Positions 1-9,183 of a stretch of DNA of 64,000 nucleotides are shown one piece after another. The stretch is from Blautia sp. AF19-10LB (GTDB lineage Bacteria; Bacillota; Clostridia; Lachnospirales; Lachnospiraceae): the NCBI RefSeq assembly GCF_003461245.1, contig NZ_QTWS01000018.1:18324-82323 (forward strand), written 5' to 3'. Positions within the stretch are counted from its first letter, which is position 1. Every line of letters begins with the position of its first letter. Below the pieces are notes generated by a model. It saw nothing but the letters and a program-made list of their open reading frames with translations. It was not told the origin of the DNA and did no database searches. The position numbers were made by a program, and so were the translations under genes.

Positions 1-768
1 GGACATTGTGATCGTTGAGTTCGCCGGACCACCTTTTGTCAGGTTGACGGACTCATCGAACAACTGTAATGTACCATTGATTGACATGATAAATGTCATG
101 ATAATTGTCGGTTTCAGAAGCGGAACTGTAATCTTCCAGAAAGTCTTCCAACCATTAGCACCATCGATCTTGGCTGCCTCGTATACAGAATATTCGATAT
201 TCTGAAGGCCTGCAAGATAGAATACCATGTTGTATCCTGTCCATCTCCAGATCAGCGCGATGATGATAACGATCTTGGCACTGGTGGAGTTTCCAAGGAA
301 GTTGTAGCCGGTAGATAAGATTCCAAGTTTGATCAGGATACTGTTGATCAGACCATCTGTTGCAAACATGGAACGGAAGATCAGGGAATAGGAAACCAGG
401 GATGTTGCACATGGAAGGAATACGCATGTACGGAAAAATCCTCTGAATTTCAGGTCTTTGTTGTTGAGCAGCTGTGCAAGTAAGATTGCGAGTACCAGCA
501 TGATCGGTACCTGAATGATCAGATACAGGAACGTATTGACAATTGACTGCTGGAATACCTTATCAGCCATGATACGCTGATAGTTACTGAAAATTGGTTC
601 TGCGAACCGCATGTTTGCTCCGGCACCTGTCTGTAAAGAAATGATAAATGCACGGATCATTGGATAAAAACTCATGATTGCGATCATCAGTGTTGCCGGC
701 AGAAGGAAAATCCATCCGGCAGCTCTCTGTTTCGCGATCAATGACATGCCTTTTTTCTTGGAATTCAC
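1..768 (-). CDS. Sugar ABC transporter permease, MalF type (3' end beyond window)
   Basis: This is one of the two membrane subunits of a carbohydrate ABC importer. I translated the open minus frame by hand: it begins GTG at 768 behind an AAAGGGGGAG ribosome binding site five bases upstream, and stays open to base 1, giving 256 codons with no stop. Several hydrophobic segments are visible, the first right after a lysine-rich N-terminus. The EAA loop that docks on the ATPase lies near residue 196 (EAAKIDGANGWKTFW). It is downstream of and co-directional with the binding protein at 870-2156, so they form one transporter operon. The second permease and any enzyme would lie to the left of the window. 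Substrate is not readable from sequence. Confidence 0.92.
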   Translation of the reverse strand, partial: MNSKKKGMSLIAKQRAAGWIFLLPATLMIAIMSFYPMIRAFIISLQTGAGANMRFAEPIFSNYQRIMADKVFQQSIVNTFLYLIIQVPIMLVLAILLAQLLNNKDLKFRGFFRTCVFLPCATSLVSYSLIFRSMFATDGLINSILIKLGILSTGYNFLGNSTSAKIVIIIALIWRWTGYNMVFYLAGLQNIEYSVYEAAKIDGANGWKTFWKITVPLLKPTIIMTFIMSINGTLQLFDESVNLTKGGPANSTITMS

Positions 769-869
769 AGGAACTCCCCCTTTCAAACCTAACTTTTAAC
801 GCACGACAGGGGACTGCAAGCAGTCCCCCGCCTTGATTACTTATAAATGTTCACTTTTCGAGATTCAGA

Positions 870-2156
870 TTACTCTGTCATCTTGAATGCAAGTGTATCC
901 TGTGCTTCCTGAAGTGCGTCTTCTACAGATGTACCATTTACGATATTAACAACTGCTGTGTTGACACATTCTCTTGCTTCATAGTGATACGGTGTCTTTG
1001 TGAACTCCGGAATATGAGAAGAGTACTCTACAATTGTTGAGAAGATCGGCTGGTCATTGAAGAATTCGTTTGGCTCGTTGTAAACATCAGATTCTCCAGC
1101 TGGCAGGTAGCAGGAAATTGCTCCTGTTTCCGGAAGGATTGCATCATAGAAATCTGTGCTGGAACCAAATGTGCTTGCAAGGAAGTCCTCTGCGAGTTCT
1201 ACATTCTTGCAGTTAGATGTAATGTACCAGGAAGATCCACCGTTGTTAGCGTAGTTTGTTGCACTGTCAACATCGTCAACTTTTGGCATTGTTGTGATCT
1301 GCCACAGACCTTTCTGATCCTCTGTCTGCATCAGAGTAGCTGTGATCCAGTTACCATTTACGATACCAGCAGCCTCGCCGCTTGTGATTGTTGCAATGTA
1401 CTCATCCCAGTTGTTTACGAGTTTAACAACGTCGTTTTTAACAAGGTCTACATAAAGGTTGATGCATTTTTCTGCTGTGTCGTTTCCAACGATATAAGCT
1501 TCTCCGTCTTCATTTACGAAGTTAGCTCCGCAGGACTGCATCATCATCATCAGAGTGTCGCCGCCTGTAGCTTCGCTTGTAAGGAGGTATTTACCGGTCT
1601 TTTCATGAACGTCTTTACCGATTTCCATGAATTTGGACCATGTGATGTCTGTCAGGTCATCCAGTGTGTATCCAGCTTCGTCAAGGATATCTGTACGATA
1701 GCAGGCGATAACAGCACCGTTGTCGAACGGAACACCGTAATGTGTGTCATCTATCATTGAATAGGACTGTTTCAGTTTTCCGAAATCATCCCAGTTGATG
1801 TCCATATCTTTGAGATCTGTGAAAGCGTCCGGATAGCTCTTCAGATATTTCTGATAGCTGTTGTCCTGCATCAGAACGATGTCCGGAAGTGTGCTGTAGT
1901 CACCAGCGTTAGCTGCTGTTGTCAGTTTGGTCTGGCAGTCATCAGAAGATGTCTCAATAACGTCTACTGCAAATCCATCATGATCTTTTGCATACTGCTC
2001 ACCAGCCATCTGCATGGATTTGATGTTGAAGTTCTGATCCCATGCCCATACGGTTAAGGTGTTGTCATCGTCTGCTGCATAAACAGTTGTAGCTGCGCCG
2101 GCAAAGGATGCTGCCATAATACCTGTCATTAATACTGCAAGTAATTTTTTCTTCAT
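870..2156 (-). CDS. Sugar ABC transporter substrate-binding protein (family 1)
   Basis: This is an extracellular solute-binding protein for a carbohydrate importer, 428 residues. A Sec signal peptide covers about residues 1-27 (MKKKLLAVLMTG, cleavage after VYA). There is no lipobox cysteine, which is unusual for a Gram-positive binding protein that normally needs a lipid anchor, so the mode of attachment is unclear. The mature part opens with TLTVWAWD, typical of family 1 sugar binders, and continues with tryptophan-rich segments. The start is well fixed by AAGGAGG nine bases upstream. It lies just before the permease at 1-768 and near the AraC regulator at 3032-3970, which probably controls it. 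Confidence 0.92.
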   Translation of the reverse strand: MKKKLLAVLMTGIMAASFAGAATTVYAADDDNTLTVWAWDQNFNIKSMQMAGEQYAKDHDGFAVDVIETSSDDCQTKLTTAANAGDYSTLPDIVLMQDNSYQKYLKSYPDAFTDLKDMDINWDDFGKLKQSYSMIDDTHYGVPFDNGAVIACYRTDILDEAGYTLDDLTDITWSKFMEIGKDVHEKTGKYLLTSEATGGDTLMMMMQSCGANFVNEDGEAYIVGNDTAEKCINLYVDLVKNDVVKLVNNWDEYIATITSGEAAGIVNGNWITATLMQTEDQKGLWQITTMPKVDDVDSATNYANNGGSSWYITSNCKNVELAEDFLASTFGSSTDFYDAILPETGAISCYLPAGESDVYNEPNEFFNDQPIFSTIVEYSSHIPEFTKTPYHYEARECVNTAVVNIVNGTSVEDALQEAQDTLAFKMTE

Positions 2157-2212
2157 TTAGATGTCCTCCTTTTATTAAGCGTATTCTTTTACCCCGAATT
2201 GCTTATGAATCA

Positions 2213-2218
2213 ATTATA
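2213..2218 (-). promoter_or_regulatory. -10 element of the sugar transporter promoter
   Basis: On the minus strand the sequence GCTATAATTG places a perfect TATAAT about 55 bases before the binding-protein start. No good -35 box lies 16-18 bases further up, which fits an activator-dependent promoter; the AraC regulator nearby is the obvious candidate activator. Confidence 0.5.
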
Positions 2219-2371
2219 GCATCCGATTCAATAGGATAGTTTGCAGAATCATTTACATAATGTGCATTTTCGACTATTTTGTGTATTTCGCACTATTTAC
2301 ATGATTCATTTTTGGGTTTTTTGTTTGTTTTTCGCATTCATGCGTTTTTTGTCGTATCATTTTGATGAAAA

Positions 2372-2426
2372 AAATCCTCTCTTTTCGACAGAATGCATAG
2401 ATTCTTTGTTTCCAAGAGAGGTTTTT
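2372..2426. terminator. Bidirectional intrinsic terminator
   Basis: CCTCTCTT (2376-2383) pairs with AAGAGAGG (2414-2421). On the minus strand the stem is followed by a run of seven T, ending the gene at 2488-3000; on the plus strand it is followed by five T. The loop of 30 bases is long. The rest of the 2157-2487 gap is AT-rich and shows no gene. Confidence 0.6.
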
Positions 2427-2487
2427 GTTCTTATTTCATAAATTTTTCATTCATTTTTTGTACATATTTCACATATTTTTTCACATT

Positions 2488-3000
2488 TTATGCAAAATAG
2501 ACTTTTTGAGGATGCAGGGTTTTTATGGTATGCAGCATCTCATCCGTCAGATCAAGAAGAAGTTTTATTTTGTTTCCGTCCTCTTTTACGATCATTGTGT
2601 AGTATGGCACATCATCGTCGTAGGATGTGTAATCGTATTTTTTAAGCTTTTCTGTGCCGCCGTTTTTCTTGTATTTTGCAACGCTTTCGTGCCAGTGCGG
2701 CGCGGTCACTTCCATGTTTTTGAGTTCCAGGACATGAGCGGTCTTGCGGTATTTCTTGCCATAGATCACATCGATGGTAAGTGTATCGCTCTCAAGTGTG
2801 TACTCGTAATCTTTCTGGCTGAAGACATCATACACGAAATAAAGTGCCGCCAGCAAAAATCCTGCAAGCATGAAGGACTGAGAGATCGTGATTCCGAGTA
2901 TTACAAAGAACACGGCAAAAATGATCATGACTTTTCGCAGGATACCGGACATGCTTTTTTTCTTCCGGGATACCTGCTCTACAATTTTGTAATCGTACAT
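2488..3000 (-). CDS. Small membrane protein with two TM segments, unknown function
   Basis: This is a 170-residue protein of unknown function. The first 20 residues are basic and cytosolic in character (SRKKKSMSG). Two adjacent hydrophobic segments follow at about 24-60 with only a very short turn between them. The remaining 110 residues are soluble and rich in beta-type alternation and charge (YEYTLESDTLTIDVIYGKKYRK), resembling a PH-like or membrane-associated barrel domain. It resembles conserved Lachnospiraceae hypothetical proteins such as those labelled DUF6106, but I cannot confirm that family here. It has its own terminator at 2372-2426 and is followed upstream by the AraC gene in the same direction with a 31-bp gap, so the two may be co-transcribed. 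Confidence 0.75.
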   Translation of the reverse strand: MYDYKIVEQVSRKKKSMSGILRKVMIIFAVFFVILGITISQSFMLAGFLLAALYFVYDVFSQKDYEYTLESDTLTIDVIYGKKYRKTAHVLELKNMEVTAPHWHESVAKYKKNGGTEKLKKYDYTSYDDDVPYYTMIVKEDGNKIKLLLDLTDEMLHTIKTLHPQKVYFA

Positions 3001-3031
3001 TAAAAAATTCCTTTCTGTTTTGGATTCTATT

Positions 3032-3970
3032 CTACCATCCCTCTTCTGAGTGGATGTCGAATTTCAGGATCTGCTGTTCGTAGCTTTCCGGGCGTTTTCG
3101 CCATTCGATCGGGGTAACTCCCATAAGCTGCTTAAAGTTCCGGTTAAACGTTGAGTTTGTCGTAAATCCGCACTTGTGGGCAATATCCGCCACCGGCGCA
3201 TCTGTTTTCTGCAGAAGATCACAGGCAGTCTGGATTCGCACGGTATTGATATATTCCAGCGGGCTTACTTTCATATAAGAGGTAAAAAGCCGTCGAAAAT
3301 GTGTCTCACTGATGTGGCAGCTTTTTGCGAGATTTTCGATCTTGATATCTTCCATGTAGTGATCGGATATGTAATCGAGAGATCTGGAGATCATGTTCGT
3401 GATCTTTCCCTTTTCTTCCGGAACTCTCTCTTCTGCTTCATTTCGATTCATTCTGGCAATTTCCGCCAGAAGTGACGCAAGGATTCCTTTTGCTTCCTCA
3501 AGATAAAATTCCTCGCCATTTCGCATAATATCCATGATCTTGAGGATCTTGGATGCTACAGAAGTATTGTCTGCTTCTTTTAGAAACAGTGGTTTGGAAT
3601 AAATACGCTGGAGCATTTTTTCTGCTTTTACAGGATTGTCCAGAAATTTCCGAAGAAATCCCTCTACATCGATAAACAGATACTCCCACTGGCTAAGATC
3701 TCCCGGATCACTGTTCGTAGTATGAGGATAATTCGGTGGAAGGACCGTAAACTCTCTTCCATGAAAACGCACCATATCCTCTCCCAGAATCAGATGCCCC
3801 TCTCCCTCATAGCAAAAGCCGATCTCAAGATAATTATGAAAATGAAGATAATCCACACCTTTGCCATAATTCTGCCGCCACTTCTGCCCCAGCAATGCCA
3901 GGATCGGGCTCCCCGCCGGCATCTGGTAGTAACGGAACTCCATCTTGGGTTTTTTTCTCTTTTTCGCCAT
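3032..3970 (-). CDS. AraC-family transcriptional regulator with cupin sensor domain
   Basis: This is a 312-residue transcription factor. The N-terminal half (about 20-170) looks like a cupin-type sugar-sensing fold (YLHFHNYLEIGFCYEGEGHLILGED). The C-terminal hundred residues hold the two helix-turn-helix motifs of AraC proteins, including DIKIENLAKSCHISETHFRRLF and the signature around VADIAHKCGFTTNSTFNRNFK. The start is supported by CGGAGGGA six bases ahead. Regulators of this kind normally activate a nearby sugar uptake or degradation operon; the ABC transporter at 1-2156, whose promoter lacks a -35 box, is the best target. Ligand unknown. Confidence 0.9.
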   Translation of the reverse strand: MAKKRKKPKMEFRYYQMPAGSPILALLGQKWRQNYGKGVDYLHFHNYLEIGFCYEGEGHLILGEDMVRFHGREFTVLPPNYPHTTNSDPGDLSQWEYLFIDVEGFLRKFLDNPVKAEKMLQRIYSKPLFLKEADNTSVASKILKIMDIMRNGEEFYLEEAKGILASLLAEIARMNRNEAEERVPEEKGKITNMISRSLDYISDHYMEDIKIENLAKSCHISETHFRRLFTSYMKVSPLEYINTVRIQTACDLLQKTDAPVADIAHKCGFTTNSTFNRNFKQLMGVTPIEWRKRPESYEQQILKFDIHSEEGW

Positions 3971-4029
3971 TGTATCCCTCCGTTTCTCAGAGATATTGTA
4001 TTATTGTACAACAAAAAAAGGGTAAAAAA

Positions 4030-4063
4030 AAGACCTCTCTGCCATAACTGGCATTGAGATCTT
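4030..4063 (-). terminator. Intrinsic terminator after pflA
   Basis: An imperfect stem (AAGACCTCTCTGCC with GGCATTGAGATCTT, three mismatches) is followed on the minus strand by eight T. It lies 26 bases beyond the pflA stop and separates the pfl operon from the AraC gene. Confidence 0.7.
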
Positions 4064-4088
4064 TTTCTTTTCCAGTCTTCTGACCGGT

Positions 4089-4826
4089 TTATATCGCTCC
4101 CAGAATTTCTCTGGCATTGTCGATCCGTTCCTTCGAAGGTGGTCTGACACCTTCCAGCGGATAAGGAATTCCTAGCTGTTCCCACTTAAATACACCAAGT
4201 GTATGGTACGGAAGCACTTCGACTCTCTCCACTGTTTTTAAAGTATGGATAAAATCTGCAAGCCTGTGGAGATACTCATCTTTATCGCTGCCTCCCGGAA
4301 CCAGTACGTGGCGGATCCACATCGGTTTTCCCATATCTGACAATTTCCGTGCCATTGCCAGAATATTTTTGTTGGACTGTCCTGTAAGCTTGATATGTTC
4401 TTCTTCGTCAATCTGCTTGATGTCCAGAAGAACAAGATCAGTATACTTCATAAGCTCCAGCCATTTGGAATAAAAAGGTTCCTTTTCTGTGTAAGGATTG
4501 GCACTGGTATCAAGAGTCGTATGAACTCCTGCGGCCTTTGCCTGACGGAAAAATTCAATCAGGAAATCAATCTGAAGAAGAGGTTCTCCTCCACTCACAG
4601 TGATCCCGCCTTTGTTACCCCAGTAATTCTTATAGCGAAGAGCCTGTTTCAGAAGCTGAGACGGGGTGTACTGCTGCCCCTCTCCCATTTTCCAGGTGTC
4701 CGGATTATGGCAGAACTGGCAGCGCATTGCACATCCACTCAGGAATATCACATATCTGACGCCCGGTCCGTCTACTGATCCGAAGCTTTCCAGAGAATGG
4801 ACATATCCTTTGATTTCTTCACTCAT
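4089..4826 (-). CDS. pflA: Pyruvate formate-lyase activating enzyme
   Basis: This is a radical SAM enzyme that installs the glycyl radical on pyruvate formate-lyase. The 245-residue length is standard. The [4Fe-4S] cysteines are C32, C36 and C39 in GCAMRCQFCHNPDTW, and the SAM-binding GGE appears in TVSGGEPLLQ. It starts two bases after the stop of pflB, so the pair is translated from one mRNA, as in most anaerobes. Its presence together with pflB shows mixed-acid style pyruvate cleavage to acetyl-CoA and formate under strict anaerobiosis. Confidence 0.97.
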   Translation of the reverse strand: MSEEIKGYVHSLESFGSVDGPGVRYVIFLSGCAMRCQFCHNPDTWKMGEGQQYTPSQLLKQALRYKNYWGNKGGITVSGGEPLLQIDFLIEFFRQAKAAGVHTTLDTSANPYTEKEPFYSKWLELMKYTDLVLLDIKQIDEEEHIKLTGQSNKNILAMARKLSDMGKPMWIRHVLVPGGSDKDEYLHRLADFIHTLKTVERVEVLPYHTLGVFKWEQLGIPYPLEGVRPPSKERIDNAREILGAI

Positions 4827-4828
4827 TA

Positions 4829-7084
4829 TTACATTCTGTCGTGGCAGGTTCTGGCAATAACATCCAGCTGCTGCTCTCTTGTAAGGTCGATGAATTTAAC
4901 GGCATATCCGGATACACGGATTGTGAAGTTTGCATACTCTTCTTTTTCCGGATGTTCCATAGCATCAATCAGTTTTTCTTTACCGAATACGTTAACATTG
5001 AGGTGATGAGCACCCTGATCAAAGTATCCGTCAAGCACACGAACAAGGTTCTCTGTACGTTCTTCTTCTGTATGTCCCAGAGCATCAGGGTTGATGGTCT
5101 GAGTATTGGAGATACCGTCAAGGGCATCTTCATAGTCCAGTTTTGCAACAGAGTTGAGGGATGCAAGAAGTCCGTTCTGCTCTGCTCCATAGGACGGGTT
5201 GGCACCAGGTGCCAGCGGTTCGCCTGCTTTTCTTCCATCCGGAAGAGATCCTGTAGCTTTACCATAAACAACGTTGGATGTAATGGTAAGAATGGAAGTA
5301 GTAGGTTTGGAATCACGATAGGTATGGATGTGTTTCAGTTTCTCAAGGAATGTAGAAAGCAGTGTTGTTGCGATCTCATCTGCTCTGTCATCATCGTTAC
5401 CATAACGTGGGAAGTCACCTTCTACGATGAAGTCTGTTGTGATTCCGTCTTCATCACGAACAGCTTTAACTTTTGCATATTTGATAGCGGACAGGGAGTC
5501 TACTACGTGAGAGAATCCTGCGATACCAGTTGCGAAAGAACGGTCAACCTTTGTATCGATCAGAGCCATCTCTGCTGCTTCATAGTAGTATTTGTCATGC
5601 ATGTAGTGGATCATGTTCAGTGTTCCAACATACAGATGAGCCAGCCAGTCCATCATCTTGTCATATTTAGCAACTACTTCGTCATAATCAAGATACTCAG
5701 AAGTAATCGGCTGATAGTTCGGTCCTACCTGCTGTTTTGTCTTCTCATCAACACCACCGTTGATAGCGTAAAGAAGGCATTTTGCAAGGTTTGCACGAGC
5801 TCCGAAGAACTGCATTTCCTTACCTGTCTCAGTAGCGGATACACAGCAGCAGATGCTGTAGTCATCACCCCATACCGGACGCATAACATCATCGTTCTCA
5901 TACTGAACAGAGCTTGTCAGTACAGAGATGTCAGCTGTATATTTTTTGAAGTTTTCAGGCAGTCTTGAAGAATACAGAACTGTAAGGTTCGGTTCCGGAG
6001 CCGGTCCCATGTTTTCCAGTGTATGCAGGAAACGGAAGTCGTTCTTTGTTACCATGGAACGTCCGTCCTGTCCCATACCTGCAACTTCCAGAGTTGCCCA
6101 TACCGGGTCACCGGAGAACAGCTGGTTGTAAGAAGGAATACGGGCAAATTTAACCATACGGAATTTCATTACCATGTGGTCAACAAGCTCCTGAGCTTCT
6201 TTCTCTGTAAGAGTTCCGTTCTCAAGGTCTCTTTCAATATAAACATCAAGGAATGTGGAAATACGTCCAACACTCATTGCAGCACCGTTCTGAGTCTTGA
6301 TTGCTGCAAGATATCCGAAATACAGCCACTGGAATGCTTCTCTTGCATTCTTAGCCGGCTCGGAAATATCAAATCCGTATGCTTCAGCCATAACCTTCAT
6401 GCCTTTGAGAGCACGGATCTGATCAGCGATCTCTTCACGAAGCTGGAAGTCATAACGTCTCATACCCTGACGGTCGCATGCTGCGAAGTCTTTCTGTTTT
6501 CCTTCGATCAAAGCATCGATACCATACAGAGCAACTCGTCTGTAGTCACCAACGATACGTCCACGTCCGTAAGTATCCGGAAGACCTGTCAGGATCTTGC
6601 TGTGACGGGCTAATTTCATCTCTGGTGTGTAGATATCAAATACACCCTGGTTGTGTGTTTTGAATTCATAGTTGTGGAATACGTCTTTGATCTTGTCGCT
6701 TACTTTGTATCCGTAAGTTTCGCATGCCTGCTCTGCCATTTTGATTCCACCGTATGGCATAAATGCACGTTTCAGCGGTTTGTCAGTCTGAAGACCAACA
6801 ACTGTTTCAAGATCTTTAAGATCTTCGTCGATGTATCCCGGGCCATATGCTGTCAGAGATGTAACAACCTCTGTTTCCATATCCAGAACTCCGCCTTTGG
6901 CACGTTCTTCTTTCTGCAGTTCCTGAAGTTTTCCCCACAGTTTGTTTGTTGCTTCTGTTGGTTCTTCCAGGAAGGAAGCATCTCCGTCATATGGTGTGTA
7001 GTTCATTGAGATAAAGTTACGAACGTCGATTTTTTCTTTCCAACGGTTTCCTTTGAAACCTTCCCACTGTGAAAAGTTTTTCAT
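4829..7084 (-). CDS. pflB: Formate C-acetyltransferase (pyruvate formate-lyase)
   Basis: This glycyl radical enzyme converts pyruvate and CoA to acetyl-CoA and formate. I choose the ATG at 7084 ([10 protein letters not shown]), giving 751 residues, because GAGAGGTG stands just upstream and the family normally begins near this motif; the open frame reaches back to 7177 but without family similarity. The catalytic cysteines lie near residues 411-413 ([12 protein letters not shown]), and the radical glycine is about residue 726 in RVSGYAV, 25 residues from the end. The first gene of a two-gene operon with pflA. A consensus promoter with operators sits upstream. Confidence 0.97.
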   Translation of the reverse strand: MKNFSQWEGFKGNRWKEKIDVRNFISMNYTPYDGDASFLEEPTEATNKLWGKLQELQKEERAKGGVLDMETEVVTSLTAYGPGYIDEDLKDLETVVGLQTDKPLKRAFMPYGGIKMAEQACETYGYKVSDKIKDVFHNYEFKTHNQGVFDIYTPEMKLARHSKILTGLPDTYGRGRIVGDYRRVALYGIDALIEGKQKDFAACDRQGMRRYDFQLREEIADQIRALKGMKVMAEAYGFDISEPAKNAREAFQWLYFGYLAAIKTQNGAAMSVGRISTFLDVYIERDLENGTLTEKEAQELVDHMVMKFRMVKFARIPSYNQLFSGDPVWATLEVAGMGQDGRSMVTKNDFRFLHTLENMGPAPEPNLTVLYSSRLPENFKKYTADISVLTSSVQYENDDVMRPVWGDDYSICCCVSATETGKEMQFFGARANLAKCLLYAINGGVDEKTKQQVGPNYQPITSEYLDYDEVVAKYDKMMDWLAHLYVGTLNMIHYMHDKYYYEAAEMALIDTKVDRSFATGIAGFSHVVDSLSAIKYAKVKAVRDEDGITTDFIVEGDFPRYGNDDDRADEIATTLLSTFLEKLKHIHTYRDSKPTTSILTITSNVVYGKATGSLPDGRKAGEPLAPGANPSYGAEQNGLLASLNSVAKLDYEDALDGISNTQTINPDALGHTEEERTENLVRVLDGYFDQGAHHLNVNVFGKEKLIDAMEHPEKEEYANFTIRVSGYAVKFIDLTREQQLDVIARTCHDRM

Positions 7085-7177
7085 TTTGCACCTCTCTAAT
7101 ATATGATTTATTCCGCGTATGTCCCGTCTAACTTTTCTTGCAAAAGAAAAATAAGACCGGAATCTTATTAGTTTCAA

Positions 7178-7197
7178 GTGAACACTCCCTTGTTCAC
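7178..7197. promoter_or_regulatory. Inverted repeat at the pflB transcription start
   Basis: GTGAACA (7178-7184) and TGTTCAC (7191-7197) form a perfect 7-bp dyad with a 6-bp spacer. It overlaps the expected +1 of the pflB promoter, so it can be an operator or a 5' mRNA hairpin. The binding protein is not known. Confidence 0.5.
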
Positions 7198-7202
7198 GCC
7201 GC

Positions 7203-7233
7203 TAGTGTACACTATGGAATACGCCGTTGTCAA
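7203..7233 (-). promoter_or_regulatory. pflB promoter with palindromic operator over the -10
   Basis: On the minus strand a perfect -35 TTGACA (7228-7233) is followed after 18 bases by -10 TACACT (7204-7209). The -10 box lies inside the 12-bp palindrome TAGTGTACACTA (7203-7214), a typical arrangement for repression. The TetR regulator at 7372-8007 is encoded just upstream and is a candidate, as is a global redox or NADH regulator. Confidence 0.7.
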
Positions 7234-7348
7234 TCGATTAGCGCATGCTTTTAATTTAATACAATTTGTAGCTGTGTCTTGATATTTTTTATCAACATGT
7301 TGTGGTTTTGTACTTTTTTACGTTCAAAAAATGTACCCGGAAAAGTAC

Positions 7349-7374
7349 AAAAAAGCAGCCTCTCGCTGCTTTTA
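7349..7374 (-). terminator. Intrinsic terminator of the TetR gene
   Basis: AGCAGC pairs with GCTGCT across a 5-base loop, extended by A-T pairs, and is followed on the minus strand by six T. The stop codon of the TetR gene overlaps the edge of the stem. Confidence 0.8.
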
Positions 7375-8007
7375 TATTCCCCCGTTCCACACATCAATAT
7401 GCAGAAGCTGGAACAATAATGCAAATACTGTTTTGTAGATCGTTCGTGCCTTGAGAGCTGTCTTGTCCATATATCCAAGATGCATTTTGACTGCTACAGA
7501 TACGGTGCTGTCGATGATGTTGGACACGATCACCTCCGGATCCATCAGATCGGACACCCCAAACATCCTGCCGGTCTCTACCATATAATTAACGAATACT
7601 TCAAAGCTCTGCTGCCGCACCTCAAGGATCTTCTTAGTATAGTGTGCTGACTGGCAAAATCTCCAGTAAAAAATGGTCTGTTCCGGATCACTCATAAGGA
7701 ATTCCCAATATGCACTCCAGAGAGTCCAGCACATAGATTCCAGATCCTCTGCTGTCTTAAGCTCTGCCTTCTGGTTCTGGATCAGATTCTGGATCATTCC
7801 TACAACCTTGCCGTCTACTTCAAAAAAAGATGTCTCCATCAGATCGAACAGATCCTTGTAACACTGATAAATATACGGGTCGGAAAGCCCGCATCCCTTT
7901 GATACTTTACGGACGGTAACGCCTTCGATGCCTTCTTCTGCTACTACTTTATATATGGAACGCTGAAGTCTTTCTTTTAATTCTTCTTTTGTATATTTTC
8001 GAGCCAT
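7372..8007 (-). CDS. TetR/AcrR-family transcriptional regulator
   Basis: This is a 211-residue repressor-type regulator. The start at 8007 (MARKYTKEELKERL) follows AAGGAGAG by four bases; the frame is open to 8160 but that part has no regulator character. The N-terminal helix-turn-helix spans about 8-55 (VVAEEGIEGVTVRKVSKGCGLSDPYIYQCYKD). The rest is an all-helical ligand and dimer domain. Neighbours are pflBA on one side, with a palindromic operator 160 bases away, and the divergent Ter gene at 8365 on the other. Which of these it controls is not shown by the sequence; self-regulation is also possible. Confidence 0.85.
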   Translation of the reverse strand: MARKYTKEELKERLQRSIYKVVAEEGIEGVTVRKVSKGCGLSDPYIYQCYKDLFDLMETSFFEVDGKVVGMIQNLIQNQKAELKTAEDLESMCWTLWSAYWEFLMSDPEQTIFYWRFCQSAHYTKKILEVRQQSFEVFVNYMVETGRMFGVSDLMDPEVIVSNIIDSTVSVAVKMHLGYMDKTALKARTIYKTVFALLFQLLHIDVWNGGI

Positions 8008-8256
8008 TACACTCTCCTTCTGTATGCCGTTGATTTGGTTAAATTTGACCGAATCCCGACTGCTGACTTCGCTTTTTACATAAAAAAAGCAAGACAGCAG
8101 ATGGATTCTCTGTTCTTGCAACTGGCTGGCTCGTTCTCGGCCCCTATAGCTTTGCGTCACTGCGTTACCACAGCTTTGCCTTTATGAAGTTAAGTTCATG
8201 GTAACGTAAATTCTGCATTTTTTCAAGGGTTTTGATCCAAATAAGTAAAAATTAAT

Positions 8257-8279
8257 GTAAATGTTAAAGTAAATGTTAA
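8257..8279. repeat. Tandem 11-bp direct repeat upstream of the TerD gene
   Basis: GTAAATGTTAA occurs twice at 8257-8267 and 8269-8279, a 12-bp period, in the divergent spacer between the TetR and TerD genes and just above a possible promoter. Such spacing is common for activator or response-regulator sites. Function is inferred only from position. Confidence 0.4.
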
Positions 8280-8289
8280 CCTGATTTAT

Positions 8290-8317
8290 TTTAATTCATG
8301 GTGTAACATGGTATGAT
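8290..8317 (+). promoter_or_regulatory. Possible promoter of the plus-strand TerD-AIM24 unit
   Basis: TATGAT (8312-8317) is a fair -10 box; TTTAAT (8290-8295) is a poor -35 at 16 bases. The direct repeats lie just upstream and could compensate by recruiting an activator. Confidence 0.35.
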
Positions 8318-8364
8318 TAGAACAGTGAACAATGTAGTATCAATAAAATACGGGGAGGTAAACT

Positions 8365-9168
8365 ATGTTTCAAATTCCCACAAAGATCGAACCGGCATAT
8401 ACCGCCGGGAACGTTCTTACACTTAACCAGCAAAAGATCCAGCCTGCTCTGCACAGGGGAAATATTCTTTCTGTAAATTTGAAGGAAACTTCATCTGGCC
8501 ATGTACAGGAAAATCCCAAAAGAACGCAGGCTTATCGACATCCAGAACCAGCACCTGTAACTCCGACAGTATCTTCGGTATTCTCTGCTCCGCAGAAACA
8601 CGATATCCCGGTCCTTCGTAACGTCATACAGAAGGGCCAGAAAGTCCGTATCGGCACAGTCGGGCAGCTTCCAAAGGTGCGTGTTGCACTTGGCTGGAAC
8701 GTCTCTAACCCTCAGTGTGATATCGATTTATCCGCTTATCTTCTGGATGCTTCAGGCAAGGTTCCCGGCGATGACTGGTTTGTTTTTTACGGACAGACAC
8801 TGAGCCCCGACGGAAGTGTTGCCCTGCATGTAAACGGCTCCAGGGCAGACCGTGAATATGCGGATATTGATTTTTTCAAACTGAATACTTCCATACGGAA
8901 GATCGTTTTTGTCCTTACGATCAACGAGGCACTGGAGCGGCACCTAAATTTCAGCATGGTCAAAGATGCCTATATCCGGCTTCTCGATCCGGATTCCGGT
9001 CAGGAGATCTACAGTTTCATGCTGACCGATTATTATGACAATGTCACATCCATGATGCTCGGAGAGATTTACTTACATAATACAGAATGGAAATTCAACG
9101 CCATCGGAAATGGTGTCGCCAGAGATCTGGCGGGGCTCTGCCAGTTATACGGCGTTGAGACAAACTAA
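8365..9168 (+). CDS. TerD-family stress protein with N-terminal extension
   Basis: This is a TerD-domain protein of 267 residues; ordinary TerD proteins have about 190. The TerD domain occupies about residues 88-262: RVALGWNVSN, the acidic calcium-binding segment CDIDLSAYLLD, and the C-terminal [17 protein letters not shown]. The first 85 residues are polar and proline-rich, with two similar motifs (GNVLTLNQQK and GNILSVNLKE), and resemble no domain I know. The start is fixed by GGGAGG. TerD proteins bind Ca2+ and belong to membrane-linked stress systems first seen as tellurite resistance. It is followed after 15 bases by the AIM24 gene and faces the Ter operon at 9939-17385. Confidence 0.9.
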   Translation: MFQIPTKIEPAYTAGNVLTLNQQKIQPALHRGNILSVNLKETSSGHVQENPKRTQAYRHPEPAPVTPTVSSVFSAPQKHDIPVLRNVIQKGQKVRIGTVGQLPKVRVALGWNVSNPQCDIDLSAYLLDASGKVPGDDWFVFYGQTLSPDGSVALHVNGSRADREYADIDFFKLNTSIRKIVFVLTINEALERHLNFSMVKDAYIRLLDPDSGQEIYSFMLTDYYDNVTSMMLGEIYLHNTEWKFNAIGNGVARDLAGLCQLYGVETN

Positions 9169-9183
9169 CGGGAGGATACTCTT

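Noticed and set aside
2425..3003. Plus-strand open frame of 192 codons
   Set aside because: Covers the small membrane protein gene on the minus strand, which has the better start, composition and terminator.
4841..5968. Plus-strand open frame of 375 codons
   Set aside because: Antisense to pflB; cysteine- and phenylalanine-rich shadow.
7279..7295. FNR-like TTGAT...ATCAA dyad upstream of pflB
   Set aside because: The spacer is seven bases; FNR sites need four. It is AT-rich enough to be chance.
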